A stretch of 34,005 nucleotides of DNA from a virus, in IMG/VR virus record IMGVR_UViG_3300025305_000064, positions 1 to 34,005 of that record. One strand, 5' to 3'. The notes below the pieces were generated by a model, which ran no database searches, was not told the origin of the DNA, and saw only the letters and a list, made by a program, of their open reading frames with translations. Shown in pieces: positions 16,502 through 24,936 of the stretch (the first letter of the stretch is position 1; the number at the start of each line of letters is the position of its first letter). The translations under genes were made by a program, and so were the position numbers.

Positions 16502-18478
16502 CTAAATTCGACCGATATTCAGGAGCCGGGTCCACTTTCGCGGGGCGAAGAGGATCGGAGTTCCATAGAGCAAGCACATCCAGCGGTAAGCCGGGGCAAG
16601 CACAGCGATGTCCAGCTTCATGAGTGGTGCCAATTGCCGGAACGTAAGTACCTGGGGAGTAAGCTCTCCAAGATACGCAATCTCCGTGAACGGGATCAAG
16701 AAGTTACGATCCGCACCAGCCGTGGTTCCAGCACCAGCTTGGCTCGCAGCAGGAATACGGAGAATCTCCGAGAAATCTCCAGGCGTAGTCGTGACAACGC
16801 CGGGACGACTTCGGTAAACCCGAAAATACTCGGGGGGATTCGCACCAACCGCAGCAGCATTCGTGATCTGAATGAGCATCGAGTTATTCGCATTAACCTC
16901 TGCGGCAGTCGGAGCCATCGCAGGAGTAGCAAAAAACGGTGCAGACTCACCGAAGCGATTACAAGCAGTCACGCAGTAGGAAAACGTCGGAGCAACCGCG
17001 ACTGTACCAAGCTGCTTAGTCCACTCAGCCGATGCAGCCGCACCAGGACCAGTATCAGTAAGACCCGCAGGTGCAAGCGGGGCATTCGGGCTAGTAGCCG
17101 CAGCCGGGGGGCTCTTCAACTGGCGAAGGAAAACGTCAGGGTTGAACTGGATAACACCAGCCTGAGTAGCCATCGACTGAACAGCGAAACCAACCTGTCC
17201 ACCTACCGGGGCGGGAATGCTTACGCGCTCACGCGGGTAGAAGGTCTTGGTCAGGTCAGACATTGCGCGGGTGCCCAGGAACATATCCGTGGGATAACCA
17301 AACGCTTCAATGATCTGATTGGAAGCTTCCTCAATGTCGGCTTCCTGAAGGGGTTGCCCCTCCAGATCAATGAAAGAGTTAACATCAATGAGAGAATCCA
17401 GACCATCCCACTGTTCTGCTTCACCATCGAAGGCGAGAGCGGAATCACCGTGGAACAGGCTGTCCTCAACCCGCTCAAGCAGGTAGAGAATCCCATTCTG
17501 ATTTTCGAGCGCAATTACGTCCCCGTGCGCTGGATGTACCAACGTCGCCGGGTGGGTGACCTCGTTCGTGCTCTTGTTGCGTGAGCCGTTTAAACTCACT
17601 CTCCGAGTTTCCTCGGAGTGTCGGACTATATCATCATCTGCAATGAAGCAGATGTTGGGCACTCGTGGGGTCGATTATTGCTATCGCTGCTCACAACCCT
17701 AGTCTCTGAACCTTCCGAGATACTGCTATGCGTATTCACTCGGCTTGGCTGCTGATTGGCATAGAAAACCACCCAGTTTCCCTTAGCTTCCCAGCAATTC
17801 ACCCAATTTAACACCAGAGTCGCCCCTGGAGTGCGCCATCGACGCCCATGAACTTAACTAGCGCAGTACGACGTGCGTAGTTCGTGTCCCGAGTCTGGGG
17901 GAGTTCCCCTTCACGGACGAACGCACCGGCATCTGCCGCACCGTAGCTAACTAACTGATTGTACTCTTCGCAACTGTTATGTGAGTCGTTTAAGCTCACT
18001 CTCCGAATTTCCTCGGAGTGTCGGACTATATCATCACCCATAAAGGGTGCTGGGCGCTCTTGGGACAGGTTATTGCTTGTGCTGCTCACCGTCCTAGTCT
18101 CTGAACCTTCCACGTTACTAGAGCACTTCGCGTGGCTTGGCTGCTGATTGGCATAGGAAATCCCTTGATTTCCCTTAGCGTCCCAGCAATTCACCCAGTG
18201 TTTCATAGCAAGTTACCTTACTAAGCCGCCAACGAGACGGTCGAATATGCGGGCGACTTGGGAATCTTCTTCCACAATTTTATGTGGCTGTTGGTGTGCG
18301 TAACCACCTTGAGGCTTGCCTCAAGTGACTCAACACGCAGCGCACTTCCACCAGTCTGGTTAGTGATTGCGTAACCCGCCTCAAGTGCCTTCTTGAGTTC
18401 ATCAAGGTCGGCCTGAGACGTAGAACCAAAGCCGTTAAGACCGCCCTGGTAATTCATTAAAGAAATCTGATCGTGCAT
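16502..18478 (-). CDS. Major capsid protein, split by two group I introns
   Basis: The mature frame is a join of three exons: 18478-18237, 17970-17842 and 17570-16502. Together they give 1440 bases, exactly 480 codons (479 residues plus stop). The protein forms the icosahedral shell (HK97 fold). Family-like segments run across the joins: TGGSALRVESLEASLK and KIPKSPAYSTV in exon 1, EEYNQLVSYGAADAGAFVRE and ARRTALVKFMGV in exon 2, and THPATLVHPAHGDVIALEN, GYPTDMFLGTRAMSDL and TFYPRERVSIP in exon 3. Both introns fall inside a split GT-C valine codon (Val81 and Val124). Without splicing exon 1 stops after a few intron codons. Immediate neighbours are the scaffold genes upstream and a Lys-rich protein downstream. 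Confidence 0.9.
17571..17841 (-). ncRNA. Group I intron 2 in the major capsid gene (271 nt, no ORF)
   Basis: Conserved group I pieces are seen in order on the transcribed strand: P-like GAATTGCTGGGA (17789-17804), Q-like CCAATCAGCAGCCAAGC (17741-17760), R-like GGTTCAGAGACTAG (17698-17712) and S-like ATGATATAGTCCGAC (17620-17634). A P9-like hairpin CTCCGAG..CTCGGAG follows. The 5-prime exon ends ...GGCGT and pairs with intron GCGC through a U-G pair at the splice site (P1, five-base loop). The intron ends in G at 17571. It is a close relative of intron 1, with the last 15 bases after CTCAC at the same spacing. It has no open frame for a homing endonuclease. Confidence 0.88.
17971..18236 (-). 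ncRNA. Group I intron 1 in the major capsid gene (266 nt, no ORF)
   Basis: P-like GAATTGCTGGGA (18181-18196), Q-like CCAATCAGCAGCCAAGCC (18134-18152), R-like GGTTCAGAGACTAG (18094-18107), S-like ATGATATAGTCCGAC (18020-18034) and a P9-like hairpin CTCCGA..TCGGAG are present in order. P1 can form between exon end CCGT and intron GCGG with the U-G pair at the splice site and a seven-base loop. The intron ends in G at 17971, and splicing restores ...YSTV-EEYN. It resembles intron 2 through most of the core, indicating duplication or repeated invasion. It encodes no protein of its own. Confidence 0.9.
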
Positions 18479-18496
18479 CGTTCCCTAAACTCCTAT

Positions 18497-19411
18497 TTAG
18501 GTGTGGTTTTGGAGGCTTTTGGCAATCTCAGGCCGAAGTTCTCCGTAAAGCTCAAACTTGGTTACATCCAACGGCTGAACCTGCCCCTTCTGGAGCATGT
18601 CAACCAACGAGTCCAACGTCTGCTGACGCTGAACACGCACATCTTCAAGCGACTTATTGACATCAGAGGCAGACGCTTCAATGCCCTTAGTAATCGACTT
18701 GGGAGCATGAGCAGGAGCGTTCTCCTCCTCTTCAACCGTAGTCACGCTCTTCTCAAGTCGAGAGCGGATACCAACAACGCCTTCTGCGAGGCTCTTAGCG
18801 AACTCACCACGCTCATCGTGCTGAACTTCGATTTGAGCCCGAAGACGACGCTCCATATCCGAGAACGTGTCGTTAATCGACTTACGCAAGTAATAAAGGA
18901 ACTCACTGACTTCGACGCCCTTTCGGACATTCTCGTCCTCAGTGGCAAACTCTTGCGACTTAGCCATAGAGCGTCGAACTCCTCCACCACCCGGTCGAGT
19001 GATTGACGGGGGATTAGGAATAGCCTTCTTGGACTTCTCCTCTGATTCCTCGTCCTGTCCTTCGGGCTCTGCCTCTTCCTCACCTTCCGGTGCGGCTTCC
19101 ATGCCCTCTTCCTCTGCCTCGGCTCGACCCTGCTTCCGACTATAGGGCATGTCCCCTTCGTCTTCCTGAGCCTTGCGAGCTTTTCCGCCACGACCGTTAT
19201 AGTCAGTGCCGCCAGAAGAAATCCCGTCATCCCAGGAGTCCCCGTACTTCTCGGGGGCCATGTGATCCAGGCGTCCACCAGAGGAGCCCTTCCCTTGAAG
19301 GATTTGAGCTTTCTCCATGTCCTCACCATCGGGAGCGGGTCCACCCTTCAACAGCCCTTCAAGCCGCGAAAGTGAGTGGAGAAGCTCCCCCTCAGTAATT
19401 CGTTCTGCCAT
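18497..19411 (-). CDS. Scaffold-like protein 2 (prohead core)
   Basis: The 304-residue product starts MAERITEGELLHSLSRLEGL; the ATG at 19411 follows the upstream stop by one base and has GGGGG eight bases before it. The N-terminal part carries SWDD and GTDY motifs, then a very acidic stretch (residues about 95-125, Glu/Ala/Gly-rich). After that come coiled-coil-like helices (EVSEFLYYLRKSINDTFSDM) and a conserved end (PLDVTKFELYGELRPEIAKS). It is paralogous to the upstream 209-residue gene. The placement between protease and capsid genes is the classic scaffold position; such cores are removed by the protease during maturation. Confidence 0.7.
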   Translation of the reverse strand: MAERITEGELLHSLSRLEGLLKGGPAPDGEDMEKAQILQGKGSSGGRLDHMAPEKYGDSWDDGISSGGTDYNGRGGKARKAQEDEGDMPYSRKQGRAEAEEEGMEAAPEGEEEAEPEGQDEESEEKSKKAIPNPPSITRPGGGGVRRSMAKSQEFATEDENVRKGVEVSEFLYYLRKSINDTFSDMERRLRAQIEVQHDERGEFAKSLAEGVVGIRSRLEKSVTTVEEEENAPAHAPKSITKGIEASASDVNKSLEDVRVQRQQTLDSLVDMLQKGQVQPLDVTKFELYGELRPEIAKSLQNHT

Positions 19412-19412
19412 G

Positions 19413-20042
19413 TTAGTTGCCCCCATCAAGTCCAAGAGACTTCGCAATCTCAGGACTCAGTTGCTTCGTAGATTCATAACGAATGACTTCGATGGGGTCG
19501 ATCTGACCGGCTTCAACACCCTTGACCATCGCGTCAAGAATAGCTTCTTGCGACGGGGGTTGATTGCTGGTGCCAGTAAGTCCCGGTCGATCAAGGAACG
19601 ACACGTTCCCTAACGACTGCCCAGGAAGGGACTTAACAATCCCCCCTACGGACTCATCGAGGTAGTCACAACGATTGGATACGTCATTGACTCCATGCCC
19701 GATGTCCAAGACAGCCTCTCCGAGAGACTTATCAAACTCCGCAGACTCAATGTACTTATGATGAAGTACGTTGGTCATACGACCCTCGAAAGCCTCAAAT
19801 GACTTGCTAACCTCAGTCAGCAGATCATTCAGGAACGGGCTAACTTCGGCTCCCTCGATCAGTACGGGATGCTCCGCAGCGTGCTCTGCAAAGCTCTTAC
19901 CGATCTTCTGGGAAGCATAGTCAGTGCCATCCTTGCCAATATTGTCATCCCAGTCCTCTCCCATCTCAGTTGGAGATGGGTCAGGCCAGGATCGCCCCTT
20001 CTTCTCTTTTGCCATTCCGGCGATGATTTGCGATTTATTCAT
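19413..20042 (-). CDS. Scaffold-like protein 1 (prohead core)
   Basis: The 209-residue product shares an architecture with the next gene: DWDDN and GTDY near the start, an EVSPFLNDLLTEVSKSFEAF helix, a FDKSLGEAVLDIGHGV segment and the end IDPIEVIRYESTKQLSPEIA. The acidic Glu-rich block of its paralogue is missing here. It is helical, Lys/Glu-rich and has no enzyme motif. The gene follows the protease by about 50 bases and is joined to its paralogue by one base. A scaffold or internal head role is inferred from position and duplication. Confidence 0.7.
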   Translation of the reverse strand: MNKSQIIAGMAKEKKGRSWPDPSPTEMGEDWDDNIGKDGTDYASQKIGKSFAEHAAEHPVLIEGAEVSPFLNDLLTEVSKSFEAFEGRMTNVLHHKYIESAEFDKSLGEAVLDIGHGVNDVSNRCDYLDESVGGIVKSLPGQSLGNVSFLDRPGLTGTSNQPPSQEAILDAMVKGVEAGQIDPIEVIRYESTKQLSPEIAKSLGLDGGN

Positions 20043-20092
20043 ACCCTCGTCCTGGTTAAAGTACGCCCTCTTGGGCTACGTCCCGATAAATC

Positions 20093-20818
20093 TCACTCCC
20101 TGTGTGAGAAAATCACATCAGCTAATAATGCAGCCGTTGTTCTGGAATACCCGCGTAGCAACTGAATCTCTTCAATTGCCTGGGATTTATTCAGCTTCCG
20201 ACGCTTACGCCGGTCACCGTAAAGTTGGTCCTTCGCGTCACTGTCTAAACTTTCGGGGACCAACGGAGATCCATAGCCTGCGGCTAACGCTTTCTCTTCC
20301 GGCTCTTCGGAAGGCTCAACCCACCCATCCTTACCAAGAGACTTGACCACTTCCATCCAAGTCTTGGTGTTCACAGGTGCGGGAGTGATAGCAACGTCCT
20401 GAATCCAGCAATTCAGGATTTGCTTACCCATGCGGCGCTTAACTTTTCCTTGAATACTCATCCCCAGTTTACGTTTGTTTCCTGGGGTAGCATCCATGCT
20501 ATGCATGAGCTTCCAAATATCGTCCGCGACCTTGTGATTGTTGAAGAGTACCCCCTCAACATACAGACCATCTTTGGTCATCTTAGCGGACGTGGGATAC
20601 CCAACCTTATTCTCAAATCCAGATTTATGGTCGTTGTTGAAATACCCGTGCTTCATGAAATACGCGAAATCAACCCCGTGCTGCTGTACACACTCGTCTT
20701 GAAGGTCTTTATGGGAGGTAGAGGCGACCCCCTTAAACTTTCGAGTACCCTCGCCTCTGGGATCTCCTGCCTTTTGAATAGGCATCCAAAAGTTAAAATC
20801 TTCAATCGTGTCGCGCAT
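20093..20818 (-). CDS. Prohead maturation protease (serine type)
   Basis: From the ATG at 20818 the product has 241 residues. It begins MRDTIEDFNFWMPIQKAGD and contains ASTSHKDLQDECVQQHGVDF, then a His candidate (NNDHKSG, His64). The family-typical LGMSIQG holds the likely catalytic Ser121, and DVAITPAPVNTKTW follows. Caudovirus prohead proteases cleave scaffold and capsid proteins inside the immature head. The start was chosen because GAGGGG lies five bases before it. The GTG at 20887 would put the first codons through an intrinsic terminator and has no ribosome site. The C-terminal 70 residues are basic and helical. Confidence 0.85.
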   Translation of the reverse strand: MRDTIEDFNFWMPIQKAGDPRGEGTRKFKGVASTSHKDLQDECVQQHGVDFAYFMKHGYFNNDHKSGFENKVGYPTSAKMTKDGLYVEGVLFNNHKVADDIWKLMHSMDATPGNKRKLGMSIQGKVKRRMGKQILNCWIQDVAITPAPVNTKTWMEVVKSLGKDGWVEPSEEPEEKALAAGYGSPLVPESLDSDAKDQLYGDRRKRRKLNKSQAIEEIQLLRGYSRTTAALLADVIFSHRE

Positions 20819-20833
20819 ACACCCCTCAAACGC

Positions 20834-20874
20834 AAAAAGGGAGTCCAAAGGGACTTTGCCCTCTAAAACTCCCT
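20834..20874 (-). terminator. Intrinsic terminator before the protease gene
   Basis: In the transcript AGGGAGT pairs with ACTCCCT (20868-20874 with 20838-20844), GGG/CCC bases extend the stem inside, and TTTTT follows directly. It closes the upstream block (giant proteins, His-rich repeats) ahead of the protease ATG at 20818. Read-through or an unseen promoter must then supply the capsid genes. Confidence 0.75.
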
Positions 20875-20947
20875 CTAGGAGAAACACTACGGCAAGACAT
20901 TAAGTCAGGAATATCTTCTTAGTCAAGAAAAACTATTCCTAAATTTA

Positions 20948-22985
20948 TCAGCTACCGTGCCTTCTTGGTATCGGACCCCTAATCGCGCTAGAAGCTTCCG
21001 GCATACGCCCAACATCTGCCGCAACATCGGATGCGCGTAAATCACTAGCTAACTGATGCGGGTCTGACTGCGTATGGGTAGATAGCCCCCCACCCTCCGC
21101 ACCGTACTTAACACGTCGCCCACCCGCAGCAGGTGCCGGTGAACCGCTAGGCGTAGGATTTTTATCCCACTCTAATAATCCGAAGCGTTCAGACGCTTCA
21201 TCATCATCAGTCGAGGGGTGCCTACGGGCATGATTCTTCCCAGCCAACATAAGAGCGGCATCCCTAAAATGCCGATTCCTAGAGATTTGATGAGCACCCT
21301 CTTTTGTCCAACCTGAACGCTGCCTAGCTTGAGCGGGAGTAACTGCTGCCCCCCTACCCCACATCTTATCTGATGCGTCCTCCATCGCCTGAGAATTACC
21401 GTGAGCCTGCTCCATAGCAGTATGGTACTCAGACATATCTTGATGATGGCTACGCCAACTTTGCCCGACTATTCCAGGGGTATTACTCGTAGGTTCATGG
21501 AGCGCAGAAGTGTGTTCGCGGGCTAGTTCCGCGTGTCTATCGGCAGCAGAGTCGTGTCGAGACTGACCACCCGCTCCGCGCTTATTCCAACCACTGTGAT
21601 CTCGACTAAACCTCTCGGGAGATTGTGGCGTGTCATGGATGGGGTACTTTGCACCCTCATGGATGAAGTGTCCTAGCTCACCCTTGGAACCCAAAGGAGG
21701 TGACTTACCCCACTCTAGTAATCCAAATCGTTGAGAAGCGGGATCTTCTCCATGCCGTTTTCGATGATCCTTCCTCGCACCTGCTAAAGCAGTTTTGAGG
21801 TCGCTAGTGAACTTCTCCCGATTGACATTCTGGCTCGTCAGATAGGAACCGGCATCATGTGCCTCGGTCATATTGTGGTGATAATCTATCAACCTTGAAG
21901 GTGAACCTGGGCTCCGCTGAAGGTTTCTGGCGGTTATCCGGTGATAGTCGGAGGCATCGTCGTGCTGCTCATGGGTCCACCCCTTATGATGCGCTCTGAA
22001 TGTTTTTAGAGTCCACGGTGCGTCGTGTATGTCGTGTGATTTACCGTCATGCTCAAAACTTCCAAGAAGCCCCTGGCTACCAGGAGGTACTTTCTTGGCC
22101 TTATCCCACTCTAGTAATCCAAATCGCTCAGAAGCGGGGGATTCTTCGGGAGCTTTGGCACGCTCTCGATGATTCTTCCTCGCAGATGCTAAGTTAAATT
22201 TGAGATACTTCGATGAGTTGCTCGTTGTTGGCTGGTTATTGGGGAAGAATCCACGTTTGAGGCTGGCAATATGATCATGAGCCTGACCCATATTGTGGTG
22301 GTACATCTGGTTACTTCTGTCACGGTCGAACATTTTGCCGTGGTAATCTGCGGCAGCTTCATGCCGCTCAGGAGTCCACCCCTTATGATGTGCTCTGAAT
22401 GTTTTTAGAGTCCACGGTACGTCATGTACGTCATGTGATTTACCGTCATGCTCAAAACTTCCAAGAAGCCCCCTAGTGCCTTTAGGCCAGCCGGATGTGG
22501 GATCGTCATCCCACTCTAATGACCCGAAGCGTTCAGAAGCGGGGTCTTCCGCTTGAATATTCCCGTGTGCTTTACGAGCACTAGCTAGAGCCTGGTTACG
22601 ATGACCCCTGTGTGTGTCTGCGAACTCTTTGAACTTAGGATCACCTACAAGTTCGTGCATAGAGCGCAGATGTTTCTCATCTTGGGAGTGCCCGTGCGCC
22701 TCTGCCATATGATGGTGGTACAAATACCTCGATGCTGCACTGGTGCCCTCCCAAGGATCAGGCGCATCTGCTCTACCTGCAATCTCCTCATGCTTCTCTG
22801 CTGCGTCGAGGTGGTCTTGACGACTCCAATCCTTATGGTGACCTCTAAATTGGTTCGCACCCCACGGGGCAAAGTGAATGTCCTTACCGCTAGAGGTTTT
22901 ACCTCTCGGTCCTGTCGATCCTTTAGGCCAGCCGGATGTAGGATCTTTATCCCACTCAAGCATACCGAAGCGTTCAGACGCCGCT
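20948..22985 (-). repeat. Coding repeat units of the His-rich protein
   Basis: DNA encoding the ASERFG boxes and AHHKGW boxes recurs in units of about 400-540 bases. The clearest copies share the 31-base-or-longer run around 21983-22020 and 22383-22420 (GTTTTTAGAGTCCACGG within it), differing by a few bases. The outer copies are more diverged than the two central ones, indicating successive duplication with a recent central event. Confidence 0.7.
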
Positions 22986-23086
22986 GTATCGCTATCCGAG
23001 TATGGTTGGTCGGAGTATGCGCCCCCCATAGTGCGGGAGAGATCATGGGCTTTAAGGATCGTTAACGCTTTTAGGAAACTACCCAC
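20948..23086 (-). CDS. His-rich internal-repeat protein, candidate internal head protein
   Basis: The 712-residue protein is built from about five units of 130-180 residues. Each opens with ASERFG(L/S/M)LEW (residues about 36, 183, 318, 450 as ASQRFG, and 631) and usually contains GSFEHDGKSHD, a PWTLKTFRAHHKGW box and a YHHNM..AHD box ending ASARK. It is rich in His, Ser, Lys and Asp, with no membrane segment. GTG at 23086 follows the previous stop by one base, with GAGGAAAA before it. Repeats of this kind, next to a prohead protease gene, suit a packaged internal head protein cleaved between units, but no known family is recognised and the function is unknown. Confidence 0.75.
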   Translation of the reverse strand: MGSFLKALTILKAHDLSRTMGGAYSDQPYSDSDTAASERFGMLEWDKDPTSGWPKGSTGPRGKTSSGKDIHFAPWGANQFRGHHKDWSRQDHLDAAEKHEEIAGRADAPDPWEGTSAASRYLYHHHMAEAHGHSQDEKHLRSMHELVGDPKFKEFADTHRGHRNQALASARKAHGNIQAEDPASERFGSLEWDDDPTSGWPKGTRGLLGSFEHDGKSHDVHDVPWTLKTFRAHHKGWTPERHEAAADYHGKMFDRDRSNQMYHHNMGQAHDHIASLKRGFFPNNQPTTSNSSKYLKFNLASARKNHRERAKAPEESPASERFGLLEWDKAKKVPPGSQGLLGSFEHDGKSHDIHDAPWTLKTFRAHHKGWTHEQHDDASDYHRITARNLQRSPGSPSRLIDYHHNMTEAHDAGSYLTSQNVNREKFTSDLKTALAGARKDHRKRHGEDPASQRFGLLEWGKSPPLGSKGELGHFIHEGAKYPIHDTPQSPERFSRDHSGWNKRGAGGQSRHDSAADRHAELAREHTSALHEPTSNTPGIVGQSWRSHHQDMSEYHTAMEQAHGNSQAMEDASDKMWGRGAAVTPAQARQRSGWTKEGAHQISRNRHFRDAALMLAGKNHARRHPSTDDDEASERFGLLEWDKNPTPSGSPAPAAGGRRVKYGAEGGGLSTHTQSDPHQLASDLRASDVAADVGRMPEASSAIRGPIPRRHGS

Positions 23087-23087
23087 T

Positions 23088-23303
23088 TCAATTTTCCTCT
23101 AACACAAAGTGGGTCATGGACTTCTGCGTATCCCCATGTAATTGGAGGGGCACACCATGCTCCTGACCGCAATTTCGACAAAGAGCCAACGCATCGGACC
23201 CGTCAAACACGACTATCCTAGAGCGCAGCTTGATTCGACCATTAGGGTACGACTTGAGCAGCAAAGTGCCGCAATTACAGATTATGTCAGGCGAGTTGTT
23301 CAC
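23088..23303 (-). CDS. Small zinc-ribbon protein (Com-like)
   Basis: This 71-residue protein has a C9-x-C11 pair and a C42-x2-C45 pair around a basic middle (GRIKLRSRIVVFDG), the pattern of a small zinc ribbon like Mu Com. Such proteins bind zinc and often nucleic acid or protein partners. The GTG start overlaps the preceding stop as GTGA. The gene sits in the block of proteins that I infer to be packaged or used during head assembly. The specific partner is unknown. Confidence 0.65.
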   Translation of the reverse strand: MNNSPDIICNCGTLLLKSYPNGRIKLRSRIVVFDGSDALALCRNCGQEHGVPLQLHGDTQKSMTHFVLEEN

Positions 23304-24349
23304 AAATTACTCAGAGTCTTAAAGAGATTAAGGTCTTCGGACAGCACAGCATGAAACTTCGTAGACGGTTCCAATGACTTATGAATGTCACCTGAGTCAA
23401 CCCCCAACTCGGATAGCTCTAGAGCCTTACCGAGAAGTGCGCTCTCTTTAGGAATATCCGTATCGTCAAATCGCCACCAATAAGCAGTATCCACGATACG
23501 CATCACATCTGGGGAGACAGCCTTCTCTAACAACCACCGATTAAATACCACCGACTCATAACTTTGGTGACGAGAGGTTATGAGTCGAGAGGACTTCACC
23601 ACGTCTAACGCCTGCGTGATGTTCTCAGTTATCGGCTCGTCTAGCTGCTCGCTTAGACTTTTAAGAATCTCTTCGAGGCTAGTCAACTCATCCCCAATTT
23701 CAGGAATACTCTTAACAATCAAAGACCTTATTAGAGCATGATCCCCTAGCTTGGCAAAATACGCCCTCTCGGGAGACTTATCCTCCAACTTCCTCGATAA
23801 CATGCCACGCACACCACCAGGGAGCCTCTCGTAATTATCCTGAACCCAATCATAAGGGGAGTCTTCGCCGGGACCGAACACGACCGACTTCAATAGGTCG
23901 GAATGCATGAACGCAGAGTAATCTTCTGGGTGAAAGCACTCGGCTGTCTTCTCAGCATCAGGAGACAACGCGATAGCCTTTTGAATGAACCCCCGAACGA
24001 CTTGATATTCCTCGTCAGGAAGTTCCACGCTCCCTGCGTATGCATCCATGCTCTTGGTGTAATTACAGGTTGTGGGATACGTCCCCTCGATCATCCCACC
24101 AAACAGGTCTTGGCACCACGGGGCTTTCTCAAATCGCTCCTCGTATACTGAGCACCGATACTGCCCATTGCTCTTGAGCATGAGAAATTTGCACGGTAGT
24201 TCAGGGACCGTGATCTTAGCCTTATTGATACGAACAGATGCGTGGCAACAGTCCCCACAACCCGTACAATAGGATTCTAGGTCACGCGCCTTCTTCAAGC
24301 GGTCAATGTGTTGACCTACCTCTTCTGGAGAGTTGAGTTCCAGATTCAC
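23300..24349 (-). CDS. CxxCxxCC (YkgJ-like) metal-binding protein
   Basis: The 349-residue product has C28-x2-C31-x2-C34-C35 near the start (ESYCTGCGDCC). Further cysteines follow at about 53 (LPCKF), 66 (YRCSVY), 79 (WCQDL) and one in TTCNYT. This matches the CxxCxxCC domain thought to hold zinc or iron. The rest is helical with no recognised domain. The GTG at 24349 is chosen: it overlaps the upstream stop as GTGA and has GGGAG about eight bases before it. A metal or iron-sulfur protein in a virion cassette is unusual. Its substrate or role is unknown. Confidence 0.7.
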   Translation of the reverse strand: MNLELNSPEEVGQHIDRLKKARDLESYCTGCGDCCHASVRINKAKITVPELPCKFLMLKSNGQYRCSVYEERFEKAPWCQDLFGGMIEGTYPTTCNYTKSMDAYAGSVELPDEEYQVVRGFIQKAIALSPDAEKTAECFHPEDYSAFMHSDLLKSVVFGPGEDSPYDWVQDNYERLPGGVRGMLSRKLEDKSPERAYFAKLGDHALIRSLIVKSIPEIGDELTSLEEILKSLSEQLDEPITENITQALDVVKSSRLITSRHQSYESVVFNRWLLEKAVSPDVMRIVDTAYWWRFDDTDIPKESALLGKALELSELGVDSGDIHKSLEPSTKFHAVLSEDLNLFKTLSNL

Positions 24350-24936
24350 CGCACGTTCTCCCACCCACGATACTGCATCCAGTCGATGTCAAATACGGGC
24401 ACTTCAACAACCATCGGTGATGGCAAATATTCTACGTCCCCTTGAGCCTTACGCATCAAGTCCGAAGTAGGAATAACATATTCTCGCACCGTGTCATCTA
24501 ACGCCTTACACATTAGTACCGTGTAGTCAGTGTCAGGGATCTCAGTGATCTGGAACGTCCACCCGATGGGATTATCGGGTTGATACTCCGACTTGAGAAT
24601 CGTTGCCGTGCAGTCCTCAATCGCCAGAGTTGAATCTGACGTAGGGACTGCATTAAGTCCCTTTTGCATGAGGTCTTCCGCAAGCTCCTGAGATAAGGAC
24701 TTGTTTACCTGCTTGAGTTCATAGTCCTTTGGACGAGGAGAGAACCGCAATCTACCAGCCTGCTCATTCAAGTGGTTGGCAAGCACTTCAAGGACGCGCC
24801 TCTGCTCACCAGAGTCAGACTCCCTAGCTTGTTTGACGAGTTGGTGCGCTCGATGGGAAAGCTCACCAGCTTGCTGCTTACACTTTCTGTCCACGATGAT
24901 CGCTTGAGCGAGAATTTCAGGAATAAGTTTACTCAT
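24346..24936 (-). CDS. Unknown helical protein downstream of the helicase gene
   Basis: The 196-residue product begins MSKLIPEILAQAIIVDRKCK. Its first half is helical (LVKQARESDSGEQRRVLEVL) and its second half is more beta (NPIGWTFQITEIPDTDYTVL). ATG overlaps the helicase stop (TGATG) after GGGAGGG, a good ribosome site. There are no metal sites, membrane segments or enzyme motifs. Tight coupling to the helicase gene suggests a partner or a second packaged protein. Function not recognised. Confidence 0.6.
   Translation of the reverse strand: MSKLIPEILAQAIIVDRKCKQQAGELSHRAHQLVKQARESDSGEQRRVLEVLANHLNEQAGRLRFSPRPKDYELKQVNKSLSQELAEDLMQKGLNAVPTSDSTLAIEDCTATILKSEYQPDNPIGWTFQITEIPDTDYTVLMCKALDDTVREYVIPTSDLMRKAQGDVEYLPSPMVVEVPVFDIDWMQYRGWENVR

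Noticed and set aside
16634-17584. Long plus-strand frame of 316 codons opposite the capsid gene
   Set aside because: It is the antisense of exon 3, has no ribosome site and no family resemblance.
17571-17662. N-terminal extension MPNICFIADDD of the exon 3 frame
   Set aside because: It is translated intron 2 sequence; the exon begins at 17570.
17626-18206. Open frames starting MLNWVN (17626-17814) and MKHWVN (17808-18206)
   Set aside because: They read through introns 2 and 1 and parts of exon 2; the repeated sequence is the intron core, not a protein family.
20819-20887. GTG start of the protease at 20887
   Set aside because: This would run through the terminator and has no ribosome site; ATG 20818 does.
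20897-20926. TTGACT/TAATGT promoter-like pair before the protease gene
   Set aside because: The -10 is weak and the terminator lies just downstream, so it would not serve the protease.
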